A DNA stretch of 27,277 bases from JAXHUM01 sp034189325. Its GTDB lineage: Bacteria; Desulfobacterota; DSM-4660; Desulfatiglandales; Desulfatiglandaceae. Made by a program: the position numbers and the translations under genes. Below, one piece after another: positions 1-8,073 of this stretch. The notes under the pieces were generated by a model. The model saw only the letters and a list, made by a program, of their open reading frames with translations. It was not told the DNA's origin and searched no databases. The DNA is taken from the NCBI GenBank assembly GCA_034189325.1, contig JAXHUM010000027.1:1-27277 (forward strand). Reading direction: 5' to 3'. Within the stretch, counting starts at the first letter, position 1. Each line of letters starts with the position of its first letter.

Positions 1-411
1 GTGCTGGGATCGGTGCTCAACATTCTCACCCTTGCCGTGGGCGTGCTGGGCGGCATCTCGCTGCTGGTCGGTGGCGTGGGCATCCTGACAATAATGACCA
101 TCGGCGTGCATGAACGCACCGCCGAAATCGGCTTGCTGCGGGCCCTGGGCGCCGGTCGGCACCATGTCCTGATGATATTCATGGGCGAAGCCGTCGTGCT
201 GGCAGGTATCGGCGGTTTGGCCGGCCTGATCTGCGGCGTCGGCCTTTCCTGGGTCCTGGGCGCGATCGTCACGGCGCTGCCCACCCACACCCCCTGGAGC
301 TATGCTGTGATGGCCGAGGCCCTGGCGGTCGTTATCGGCCTTTTGACCGGGGTTTTGCCGGCGCGACGGGCCGCAGGCCTGGATCCCATCGAAGCGCTGC
401 GGGCAGAGTAA
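1..411 (+). CDS. MacB/FtsX-type ABC transporter permease, C-terminal part (5' truncated by window edge)
   Basis: This is the last 136 residues of an inner-membrane permease of the MacB/FtsX type. Such proteins pair with a LolD/MacB-like ATPase to export or extract lipoproteins, peptides or drugs. Three hydrophobic segments are visible (about residues 6-33, 57-90 and 100-118). The stretch after the first, with ERTAEIGLLRALGA, is the conserved cytoplasmic loop of the family, and the end LDPIEALRAE is the usual C-terminus (DPxxALRxE). The frame is open from base 1, so the GTG at base 1 is probably internal and the true start lies outside the window. GC-rich codon use here is higher than in the decayed region that follows. 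The exact substrate cannot be told from this piece. Confidence 0.85.
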   Translation: MLGSVLNILTLAVGVLGGISLLVGGVGILTIMTIGVHERTAEIGLLRALGAGRHHVLMIFMGEAVVLAGIGGLAGLICGVGLSWVLGAIVTALPTHTPWSYAVMAEALAVVIGLLTGVLPARRAAGLDPIEALRAE

Positions 412-505
412 AGAAACCGGATCAAGAGGGCCCATTGAAAGACTACGATCATAATCGTTTTCAAAAGACCAGGTGCATATGCTTATGAACTGGCGTCATC
501 CGCGT

Positions 506-854
506 AGCTTTCTCCCGGCAGAGAATGTCGTACATTCCGGAAGAGTCCTAGGTGATTTATTGATCCAGGGATGCAAAGGAGCAGAAGGTCTTTGATGCCC
601 TGGAATGGCTGGGCACCATGTGCTCGCACGTAGCCAACAAGGGAGAGCAGGTGAGGTGGTCCGGTATTACGGATACGACAGCCAGACAAAAGCTCTCGAC
701 ACACTTACCCCATGAAGGCCCACCCTGAACTCAGGGTCCTATGATGTGGCACGTTGTCCCGACCACAATAGCCTTCGGTCACCTTTCCCTTGAAACCCAA
801 GCCCGTTTCCGCTATATCCCTTCCCAAAAAAGCGAGTTCTTATAGGCTTATCGG
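506..854 (+). pseudogene. IS91-family (Y2_Tnp) transposase remnant, copy A
   Basis: Translating in shifting frames gives RMSYIPEES, then a TAG, then VIY, a TGA, and then KVFDALEWLGTMCSHVANK. This is the C-terminal half of an IS91-type rolling-circle transposase as found in many deltaproteobacteria (typical pattern: YIPEESKVIY, FDALEWLAAMCSH-PNKGEQMVRYYG). The frame is lost after GEQ. A weaker match to the family's last segment (pattern MRIIAFI...LGLW) lies at about 810-854. It has two in-frame stops and at least one frameshift, so it is dead. A second copy lies at 7773-8060 in the same orientation and shares the TAG. The N-terminal half with the catalytic tyrosines is not seen. Confidence 0.7.
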
Positions 855-948
855 AATTCAGAACATCCTGGATCTGATGGTTATAAAGCATATCGGTCAG
901 CCCGTCTGAACAGAGCAGAAAGATGTCTCTGAGCACGCTTTTCCCCAT
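844..948 (-). pseudogene. PP2C-type Ser/Thr phosphatase fragment
   Basis: About 35 codons on minus read LRDIFLLCSDGLTDML followed by HQIQDVLNSDKP. This matches the metal-binding DGLTD segment and the following helix of bacterial PP2C (Stp1-like) phosphatases. Nothing upstream (higher coordinates) resembles the N-terminal PP2C motifs. Downstream on minus, the frame merges into the sequence shared with the IS91-type remnant. A possible continuation in another frame (bases 740-840, ending near GRDNV, compare the GGRDN motif) is uncertain. It is best read as a truncated relic next to the IS scar. Confidence 0.4.
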
Positions 949-1329
949 AATTACGAATTATCCACAAGTTCCTTAATCTTAAGCATTAAGCACGAATCCT
1001 CTTTTTCTCTCAGGAACTCAGGGTTAAATATTGCTTATGCAACCGGAACCTCATATGATGACAAAAGTGTTCGGGATCTTCCAATTTCAGGGGTCAGATG
1101 AATTCGATCTTCCCTTCTAGGCTTCATTCATCCATCCCGATGTGCGGGGATAAACATTTAAAAGAATCCTTTTGACCCCGTCGATCCCACCAAAAAACTA
1201 TTAAAGAATCCGGCGTGAGCCTTTTTAGCGGCTCTTTAATTCTGTGGGTTAGGCTGCGGATCTCTTATTCAAGGCCGATTCCGGATAGGAAGTCTCTAGA
1301 ATAGTTGCGAAAAGCTACAGGAGGAGATA
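949..1329. other. Non-coding leader upstream of the VWA gene, with an imperfect hairpin
   Basis: This is AT-richer than the flanks and has no supported ORF. An imperfect inverted repeat lies at 1200-1240 (arms ATTAAAGAATCCG and CGGCTCTTTAAT, about 16-nt loop). No T-run follows, so it is not a good terminator. The VWA gene has a strong Shine-Dalgarno AGGAGGAG at about 1319-1326. I see no convincing paired -35/-10. Confidence 0.4.
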
Positions 1330-4180
1330 ATGAAACGCAAAAGATTTTCGGGTTTCGTGACTGCATGCGCACTTTTTTTCACCATTATTCTTTCGTACAC
1401 GGGTGTCCTAGCGGCCGAGTTCACGGCCGATATCGTGATCACCGGACCAGGGGGAGATTACACATTTATGCTCTATGTCCGGGACAACATGTACCGTCTA
1501 CAAAAGACCAAAGGGCCCTCGAATGTGCCGCCCTTTCCCACCATCGTGAACCGGGATACGGCCATGACCTGGGGTCTCAACCCCCAAATGCGCCAGTATG
1601 TAGAAATCGCCGACATCGATAAAACCATCATGCTGAACCCGCTCGTCGGTTGGACCGCAGCTCGAAAGAACTTCACGGAAAACGCGGGGCCTGGGGAGAC
1701 GTTGAACGGGTATGATTGTAAAACGTGGATTTATACGGAGACCGGAAAGGCGGAACCCGCCGCCAAGGTCTGGTTTTCTGAAAAACTCAATCATATTCTG
1801 CGGGAGGAGCGTTTCGGGTTGAACAAAAATCCTGTTCTGGAACTCCAGAATATTCAGGAAGGCCCTCTGGACCCTGCCCTTTTCGAGATTCCCGTGGGTT
1901 ATACCGAGGTGGATATGGGCGGAAGTCCGGGCCCCAAGCCCATGGCCGCTGGAGCGAAAAAGATCGCCTCGGCAGCAAATTCAAAGCCTCGTGCTTTGTC
2001 CTCGCCACCCTCATCAACTGATCAAGATACTGCCAAGTCGGATTCGGCGGCGGCTTCTTCCGGGAATCTCATATTCATCCTGGACGCCTCGGGTTCCATG
2101 TGGGGCAAGGTCGAAGGGAAAGCCAAGATAGCAATTGCCAAGGAGGTCCTGACCGGTCTCATCAAGGAACTCCCGGATGATGCCGTGGTGGGCCTGGTGG
2201 CCTACGGGCACCGCCGAAAGGGGGACTGCAACGACGTGGAAGAACTGGTCCCTCTGGGCAAAATAGATAAGAATAAGCTTATCAGCACTGTCCAGGCCCT
2301 GAGCCCCAAGGGCAAGACCCCAATCTCCCGTTCGGTTCGCAAGACGGCCGAGCGGATCAAGCACCTGGAGGACGAAACCACCATCATTTTGGTCTCAGAT
2401 GGTAAGGAAACATGTGACCCGGACCCGTGCGGTCTGGTCAAGGAACTCAAAGAGGCCGGTATCCGGTTTGTGATGCATGTCATCGGCTTTGATGTGACCG
2501 AAGAGGAGAAAGCACAACTGGAGTGTATGGCCCAGGCCGGAGGCGGGGAGTATTTTACGGCCAAGACGGCCAAGGACTTTCAGATGGCTGCAAAAGAAGT
2601 AGTCAAAAAAGCCTCGGAAAAGCCACCTGTCAGCCTTCTGGTGACCTGCATCAAAGATGAAAAACCTATCAGGGCCTACGTAAAGATCCTGACAAAGGGA
2701 GGGGAAAAGCATGTTGCCGAGAGTTGGACCGGCACGGAGAAACCGGCCCTGTTCCGTCTTCCTCCGGGGATGTATGATATTCGTGCCCAGGATCAGAGTG
2801 TCATCCAAAGACCCACGGTGGATATCAGGGAAGTGGAGATCATCGAAGGTCAGAAGACCGAGAGGGTTGTCATCTTCTCCACAGAGGGCGTCTTGCACGT
2901 CAAGGCCGTCAAAAACAACGCCCCGGCAAAGACCTATGTCAAGGTGCACCGCCAGGAAGACAGCAAGTACATGCGCGACGGATGGACAAGGGAAGATGGG
3001 ACACCTGCCGAGTTTAAGCTCCTGCCAGGGGTCTACAAGGTTTCTCTACAGGACCAAAGCGTGACACAGCGTCCGGTTATCTGGATCGAAAACGTAGAGG
3101 TCCAGCCCGGAGAGACGGTTGAACGCATCGCCACCTTTGGTGCGGGGGGCGTCTTGCACGTCAAGGCCGTCAAAAACAACGCCCCGGCAAAGACCTATGT
3201 CAAGGTGCACCGCCAGGAAGACAGCAAGTACATGCGCGACGGATGGACAAGGGAAGATGGGACACCTNNNNNNNNNNNNNNNNNNNNNNNNNNNNNNNNN
3301 NNNNNNNNNNNNNNNNNNNNNNNNNNNNNNNNNNNNNNNNNNNNNNNNNNNNNNNNNNNNNNNNNNNGCCGAGTTTAAGCTCCTGCCAGGGGTCTACAAG
3401 GTTTCTCTACAGGACCAAAGCGTGACACAGCGTCCGGTTATCTGGATCGAAAACGTAGAGGTTAGGTCCGATCAGATCACGGAAAGGTATGCCACCTTTG
3501 TGGCGGGGGGCATGCTTAAAGTCACGGCCACCAGGGAGGGCGCTCCCTACAAGGCCTACGTCAAGATTTACCAGCAGCAGGACGACAAGTACATGCGCGA
3601 CGGATGGACCCGGGAGGACGGGAGTGCAGCTGAATGTAAGCTTCTTCCGGGGGTCTACTATGCCAAGGTGGAGGACCGCAAGGAGCGATCCGTCCGGGAG
3701 ATCCGGGATATCCAGGTCAGGTCAGGGGAAACGGTTACGGTGAACGCCGCCTTCCCCATAGAGGAAGAGCCACCAGCACCCGCCCCGACTCCCGAACCTC
3801 AAGCACAACCCGAGGTCGTCCCCGCTCCCTCTCCCACGGTGAGTGGCGATAGTGCCCCATCTGCCGGTTCGGGTGAATCAACGGCCGGAAGCGGGAGCAT
3901 CATGAAGGGTGAAGTACCGCTCATGGAAGGTGCCAAAGTGCTCAAGACCGTGAACTACGGTCCCAACTCCCAAGTGGAACTCGAGGTCCCGACGGCTCCT
4001 CAACAGATTTTCGATTTCTACAAGCAGGCCATGTCCGCAAAAGGCTGGCAGCCCGGCATGGCTATGGTCCGGGGAAATAAGGGAGTGCTTCAGATGGTAA
4101 GCGGCAAAGGGCAACTGATGTTCAACATAGAGGGAAACGGAGAATCATCAAAAGTCTCCATAGTTCTTTTGGGGCAATAA
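1330..4180 (+). CDS. Exported VWA-domain protein with 261-bp tandem repeats (interrupted by an assembly gap)
   Basis: An N-terminal signal peptide (MKRKRF then a hydrophobic core ending VLAA) indicates export. Residues about 28-190 form a DUF4412-like domain. Residues about 245-430 are a von Willebrand A domain with the MIDAS motif DASGS (near residue 252). Then come repeats of about 87 residues with TREDGTP and LLPGVYK signatures, a Pro-rich linker, and a C-terminal domain with PQQIFDFYKQAMSAKGW. The 100-N gap at 3268-3367 shifts the apparent frame. Joining base 3267 to 3368 restores frame and repeat phase exactly, so both sides are one gene with an unknown number of missing units. VWA domains commonly bind proteins through a metal; the ligand here is unknown. 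The start is fixed by AGGAGGAG. Exported and probably periplasmic. Confidence 0.85.
2629..3750 (+). repeat. Tandem 261-bp coding repeats in the VWA protein
   Basis: At least four units are seen. A diverged first unit runs from about 2629. Unit 2 occupies 2887-3147 and unit 3 starts at 3148; the first 120 bp of units 2 and 3 (2887-3006 and 3148-3267) look identical. Sequence after the gap (3368-3508) continues unit 3 exactly (120 + 141 = 261). A diverged last unit runs from 3509. Each unit encodes about 87 residues of a beta-rich, carboxypeptidase-regulatory-like pattern. Near-identity of the central units points to recent duplication or homogenisation. Confidence 0.85.
3268..3367. other. Assembly gap of 100 Ns inside the repeat array
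   Basis: Exactly 100 Ns, a usual placeholder for a gap of unknown size. The flanking bases are adjacent positions within the 261-bp repeat, so the true missing length should be zero or a multiple of 261 bp. Confidence 0.97.
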
Positions 4181-4322
4181 ACAGTCACGTACTCTCCGCG
4201 TAGACCAGTTCTTATGCAGAGATGGTCCTTTCCGGATTCGAGCTGTCAGCATTCATCTATCAGCGAAAACCCTGAAGAGACAATTCATTAAACCGATCTC
4301 TGACGGCTTACGGTTGAGCGCT

Positions 4323-4351
4323 CCATCCAGAAATCTCTGATTTCTGGATGG
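4323..4351. other. Perfect 13-bp hairpin
   Basis: CCATCCAGAAATC, loop TCT, then GATTTCTGGATGG: a perfect 13-bp stem with a 3-nt loop. It lies 140 bp after the VWA stop codon and just before the lemA remnant. No T-run follows directly, so it may be a processing or stabilising hairpin, a non-canonical terminator, or a trace of a mobile element. Confidence 0.6.
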
Positions 4352-4361
4352 ACACCAGGCT

Positions 4362-4611
4362 GAGGTTTTGCTGGTCAAGGTGTATAGCACGATTTCACAG
4401 GGAGGTACCAGTCATATGTGGGCACGGATCACTGAGATCCGCTCTCAGGTCATGGCCGGAGGTCTGAGCGATGATGAGAAGGTTGTCATTGACAATCACA
4501 TGTCCGGCGCCCTGAGGGGGCTCATGGTGGCGGTGGAAAATTATCCGCAGCTCTCAAAACCAATGATAATTTTTTTCAGCTCAAGGCGTCATTGAACGAG
4601 GTGGAGGAATA
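4362..4611 (+). pseudogene. lemA: lemA remnant
   Basis: The middle of the ORF reads EIRSQVMAGGLSDDEK and MSGALRGLMVAVENYPQL. This matches the LemA core (pattern LSGALxRLLVVVExYPDLKANQNF). After YPQL the frame breaks. Another frame continues with NQ, two stops (TGA TAA), then FFQLKASLNEVEE, the expected LemA continuation. Upstream, VKVYS and an out-of-frame HREV piece resemble the earlier VKGY...HEREV segment. The N-terminal membrane anchor is missing and there are several frameshifts, so it is dead. LemA proteins are membrane-anchored and often sit beside HtpX; an intact htpX lies about 3.5 kb away. Confidence 0.75.
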
Positions 4612-4684
4612 GATTCTCCATCAGGAAATAACTATCCGTCGAATCGGTAAAATGCTACAAAAACACGCCCAAAGAGGAACCATT

Positions 4685-6622
4685 ATGAACAAGTCCCTTC
4701 TGATGGCATTCTTCCCATCCGTTCTCCTGACATGGAGTCTGCTCCTTATTGCGTTGGTCGGGATGCCCGGCCCGGCCCATGCCGACGAACCTAAAGGACT
4801 CATTCCAGTTGATCTCTCCGTGGATGTCCGCTGGGATATGGATGAAGGTAGAAATACCCGCAAGGGACATTTCAGGATGAATGCCAAAACCACCTTGAAT
4901 CTGGATAGGACCGGTAGCGGGCTGGACCAAGAATCCAAACTGACCCCCTTCAGCTTGAAATACAGGGGGAGGACCTTTACGGGAAGTCTCCATTTCGAAG
5001 AAACCCTGACCCAAAAGGAAACCCGGCCGCCGAACTGCTCCCCGGTCCTTGAGAGTTACAGCGGCTCACGGAGCTTTTCCTATTCACCCCCGGAACAATA
5101 TGATTCCATCAACCTTATGTTACGCCGATTCGGCATCACGAACAGCCGTCTCAAGTCACAAGTCTCAGGGGTGGGCGCACAGCAGTTCCTAGCGGAGTTG
5201 CAGTCCCAGATGAAGATGCCGCCCAGTTATTACGAATTCGTTGCCGGAGGCGTTTCGGGCAAACAAACCATATATGGTAAGAAACGGAAGATGGTGAAAG
5301 GGGAGTGTCATTATGAAAAGGCTGAAAAAGAGGTTTTCATGAGCATGGTCGGCCTCAGATTCCCCATCCCCGAAGAAGGCCCCATAGAGGGCAATCAGAC
5401 CTGGCGTGTCAAACTCGATGGGCCGCCCAGGAATTTCAGCATCAAACTCTCCCAGACAGGTGTGGGAAAGGAAAAGCTCTATCGACCTGGAAGCGCAGGT
5501 TCGGGGGGGAACGCCACCTTCACCATCTCCTGGAGTTCCAAGGAAATCTCTCCTGAATTACGGATCTTGGTAAGAAAAGAAAACGCGTGGAAGGACATTA
5601 CAGATAAGAGGGAGGAATCGATTTGTGTCGGCCAGAAAGTCTCATTGAAGTGTGAGCCCCTAACCGGTGTAGGGGATTCGCTATCCTCCGTGCAATGGCA
5701 GATACCCGGGATGCCTGATCTTGTCGTTAAGGGCTGGGAAGGAAGTGAGGCAGGGAGCAAAAAAACGCCTTTCACTGAAGGGGATTGCCACGATCAAACC
5801 GTGGAATTCGCCTGGATCGACGGTTCTTTTGAAGGGCAGGAACGAGAAATTACCTGTACAGCAGAGGTAAAAGGAAAGACACTTACCCGGCGTACGATAC
5901 TCAAGGTCTATAAACCAAGGTCTGAAATTGATATCAGCGTTGCAAACCATGTGGGATTTGGGTGGGGTGACGGGTGTGAAATGATTCCAGGTTCGCCCTC
6001 CGTAGAATTTGAAAGCAGGGCCGTCATGCCTGAGCCTTTTAATAATCAACGCTTCTGCCTCTTCTACATTCAATTGGTACAATGCAACGCCTGGGGCCTT
6101 AAAAGATATGTTTATCCCCACTATGAGTGGGTGAATGATGTGCACGAACAAATGCTGGATGGCGCCTTTCCTTACAACGGCTATCACTGCGGTGCCAGCC
6201 TCTCGTCGGTTCTCATGAAGGATACGCCTGGCTTTCCGCTATCGGCGATGGCTTCAGCCTATGCGCATATGGATTTTGTAACCTATTTAATGCTTATGCC
6301 ACCATATCCCAAAAGTGACGTCGGCATCGTGGCCGTCCCATTGAAACGTTTGGAGTGGCAATGGACAGGGGCTGCTCAGGCCGTCGGTGAGCCCTTCCCC
6401 AGCGATCTTCCCCCTTGTGGGTGGGGGCATTGTATTGTCGGAGATGAGGCGCCTGTTAAAAATCCTCCCATTGCCTTGGACTGCAACAAATACCCCGAAT
6501 GGAAGGAAACAAAAGTCGAGGGGGTACTAAAATCAACAAGACAAATGACAACAAACAGGGAAGAATTGCCGCCGACAGATACAGATTGGGGGATAAAAAA
6601 ACAGCCTGGAAGAGATCGGTGA
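4685..6622 (+). CDS. Unknown exported protein (C-terminus probably frameshifted)
   Basis: I do not recognise this 645-residue protein. I start it at 4685 because MNKSLLMAFF plus a long hydrophobic stretch ending in AHA gives a clear signal peptide, and AGAGGA lies a few bases upstream; the ATG at 4652 would put a charged extension before it. The mature part is rich in beta-type segments, with Ig-like character around residues 290-420 (a Cys-containing middle: SICVGQKVSLKCEP, then EITCTAEVKG). A distinct C-terminal region from about 420 has many aromatics and Cys (QRFCLFYIQLVQCNAWG, YNGYHCGASLSS). The frame ends at 6622 after an A7 run at 6595-6601. The next frame continues with a coherent Cys-rich tail to 6794. 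It was probably in one transcription unit with lemA and the DUF3592 gene. Confidence 0.75.
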   Translation: MNKSLLMAFFPSVLLTWSLLLIALVGMPGPAHADEPKGLIPVDLSVDVRWDMDEGRNTRKGHFRMNAKTTLNLDRTGSGLDQESKLTPFSLKYRGRTFTGSLHFEETLTQKETRPPNCSPVLESYSGSRSFSYSPPEQYDSINLMLRRFGITNSRLKSQVSGVGAQQFLAELQSQMKMPPSYYEFVAGGVSGKQTIYGKKRKMVKGECHYEKAEKEVFMSMVGLRFPIPEEGPIEGNQTWRVKLDGPPRNFSIKLSQTGVGKEKLYRPGSAGSGGNATFTISWSSKEISPELRILVRKENAWKDITDKREESICVGQKVSLKCEPLTGVGDSLSSVQWQIPGMPDLVVKGWEGSEAGSKKTPFTEGDCHDQTVEFAWIDGSFEGQEREITCTAEVKGKTLTRRTILKVYKPRSEIDISVANHVGFGWGDGCEMIPGSPSVEFESRAVMPEPFNNQRFCLFYIQLVQCNAWGLKRYVYPHYEWVNDVHEQMLDGAFPYNGYHCGASLSSVLMKDTPGFPLSAMASAYAHMDFVTYLMLMPPYPKSDVGIVAVPLKRLEWQWTGAAQAVGEPFPSDLPPCGWGHCIVGDEAPVKNPPIALDCNKYPEWKETKVEGVLKSTRQMTTNREELPPTDTDWGIKKQPGRDR

Positions 6623-6794
6623 TCCGGATCTGTGCGAAAATATCCTCCAAAACTGGCCCCGGGCCGACGAGGTGCACGGTTGGTGCCTTTACAGACTGGC
6701 CGTGAAACAGAAGGACTGCTCTTTGTGCGATCGCATTCAAGACGAAGACATCCGTAAGCTGTGCATATTGGAGGTCTGCGAGCTCGGGAAGTAG
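6597..6794 (+). pseudogene. Out-of-frame Cys-rich C-terminal tail of the 4685 gene
   Basis: This frame opens just after a TAA and has no start codon near its beginning. It reads NSLEEIGDPDLCENIL, WCLYRLAVKQKDCSLCDRI and DIRKLCILEVCELGK, then TAG. The repeated pattern DPxLCxxI followed by WCLYxLAV/KLCILEV resembles Cys-containing short repeats in uncharacterised exported proteins. With six instead of seven As at 6595-6601 it would fuse in frame to the upstream protein. It is therefore either a real frameshift mutation or an indel error in the assembly. Confidence 0.65.
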
Positions 6795-6801
6795 AAGCGT
6801 T

Positions 6802-7237
6802 CAAAGAATCAAAGGCTCGCTCACCTCGGGCTTTTTCCTCATGGCATGGGGCGTGTTTGAAATAAAAGGTTCCAATGAGAGCCGCAATTGGCCCAGCACC
6901 AAGGGAACCATCACCTCATCCTATATCAGTGAACAGACCAGGAGAGATTCCAATACTCGTCGTACAACGACAACCTACTATGCTGTATGAGTATCAAGTC
7001 GGGGATCGACATTTTACCAGTCACCGCATCGAATTCGGTGGTGAATCCGGTGGGATGAAAAGGGTGGCGAAAAAAAGTCGTGGACAAATATACCTCCGGC
7101 GAAAAGGCAACGGTTTACTACAATCCCCTAGATCCGCAATACGGGGTCCTCGAAGCCGGTTTCACCTGGAGCTCACTCATTGTTTTTTGGCAGGGATAGC
7201 TTTTTTCGGGGTAGGTATTTTGTTTTTAAAGGCCTAG
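6802..7237 (+). pseudogene. Frameshifted DUF3592 membrane protein
   Basis: Three frames must be stitched. SGFFLMAWGVFEIKGS through WPSTKGTITSSYI to YYAV ends at a TGA (6988). One base on, EYQVGDRHFTSHRIEFGG continues. After an A7 run (7070-7076), VVDKYTSGEKATVYYNP through YGVLEAGF to FWQG ends at TAG (7197). Another shift gives GIAFFGVGILFLKA and the stop. The order is the DUF3592 pattern: TM helix, WPxTxGxI, YxVxYxYxVxGxxYxSxRI, GxxVxVYYNPxxPxxAxLE, TM helix. DUF3592 proteins are small membrane proteins of unknown role. Three single-base indels make it a pseudogene unless the assembly is poor here. Confidence 0.75.
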
Positions 7238-7674
7238 CGGAACCAGAGGCGGAGACGGCCGACTGGGCAGCCTCCCCATTTTTCTGGGAACACGGAAGGA
7301 TAGACCTGCTTGAAAATCAAACTCCGTCTTTCTTTTTACCATGGAGGACATGAAGCGCATGGAGAGGTCGCCAGTGAAGATACTGTTCATGAAGGCGTCG
7401 GAGGGGAATTCGCGAATGTGGATAGACCCATAGAGGTACAATGAAGACAGTGGCTCTTTCAACCAAACCTCCTGGTGTGACGGCCCCTTTTTGAACAGCT
7501 TGGGGGCTGCCTGGAGGACAACAATATCAAACACCACAGTATCCAAGCCAAAATCCATCTCATCCACCACCGCAGCAGTATCCTTTCCCGCTCGCCAACG
7601 GCTTTGACGTTAGTAATTTGATCCACTTGGCCCTCCTCAATCCAAACCAAACCAAGACGTGGAAAAAGAGACAT
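7238..7674 (-). pseudogene. Possible broken minus-strand ORF of unknown function
   Basis: A minus-strand frame from about 7570 down to 7226 (VDEMDFGLDTVVFDIVVLQ, then PSHQEVWLKEPLSSLYLYG, then SDAFMNSIFTGDLSMRFM) has protein-like composition and C-rich third positions. An upstream piece in another frame (about 7674-7571) reads GLVWIEEGQVDQITNVKAV, suggesting one frameshift near 7575. I do not recognise the family and there is no clear ribosome binding site. It may be chance. Confidence 0.3.
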
Positions 7675-7772
7675 CCCGGGCGGGGGATTGTGACGCCGCC
7701 CGTGATGAAACGATAGAAGGTACCAGGGCCCATATAAATTTCTATTTCCTTTTTGGAACTGGGGTATGCTTT

Positions 7773-8060
7773 AGCTTTACTCCAAAGCAAGAGAATGCCA
7801 TACATTCCGGAAGAGTCCTAGGTGATTTATCGATCCAGGGATAGAAAGGTGGGAAAGTCTTTGATGCCCTGGAATGGCTGGCCACCATGTGCTCACACTT
7901 TCCCAACAAGGGGGGGTAGGTGGCCCGGTATTATCGATACGACAGTAACGTGAGTCGTGGTAAGCGGAAAAAGCAAAGAGATAGATCCTCTTACTTGCGC
8001 CAAATGCGTATCATCGCTTATATCCCTTGTCAACAACCGCGAGTTCTTGTCGGCTTATGG
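7773..8060 (+). pseudogene. IS91-family (Y2_Tnp) transposase remnant, copy B
   Basis: Stitched frames give RMPYIPEES, TAG, VIYRSRD, a 1-bp deletion, then FDALEWLATMCSHFPNKGG, TAG, then RYDSNVSRGKRKKQ. An internal deletion follows, then MRIIAYIPCQQPRVLVGLW. The last segment matches the family's C-terminal MRIIAFI...LGLW. It is in the same orientation as copy A (506-854), shares the TAG after EES, and both keep only the C-terminal half. It ends 13 bp before the htpX stop codon. No terminal repeats can be defined. Confidence 0.75.
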
Positions 8061-8073
8061 ATAAGTCCCCTTG

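Noticed and set aside
483..704. 73-residue minus ORF
   Set aside because: It is antisense to the IS91-type remnant, whose plus-strand translation has clear family motifs.
740..843. Further C-terminal part of the PP2C phosphatase (GRDNV-like segment on minus)
   Set aside because: It overlaps the segment shared with the second IS remnant and needs a frameshift; the match is too short to claim.
4652..4684. Earlier start for the unknown exported protein (ATG 4652)
   Set aside because: It would add a charged stretch before an otherwise standard signal peptide, and the ribosome binding site fits ATG 4685.
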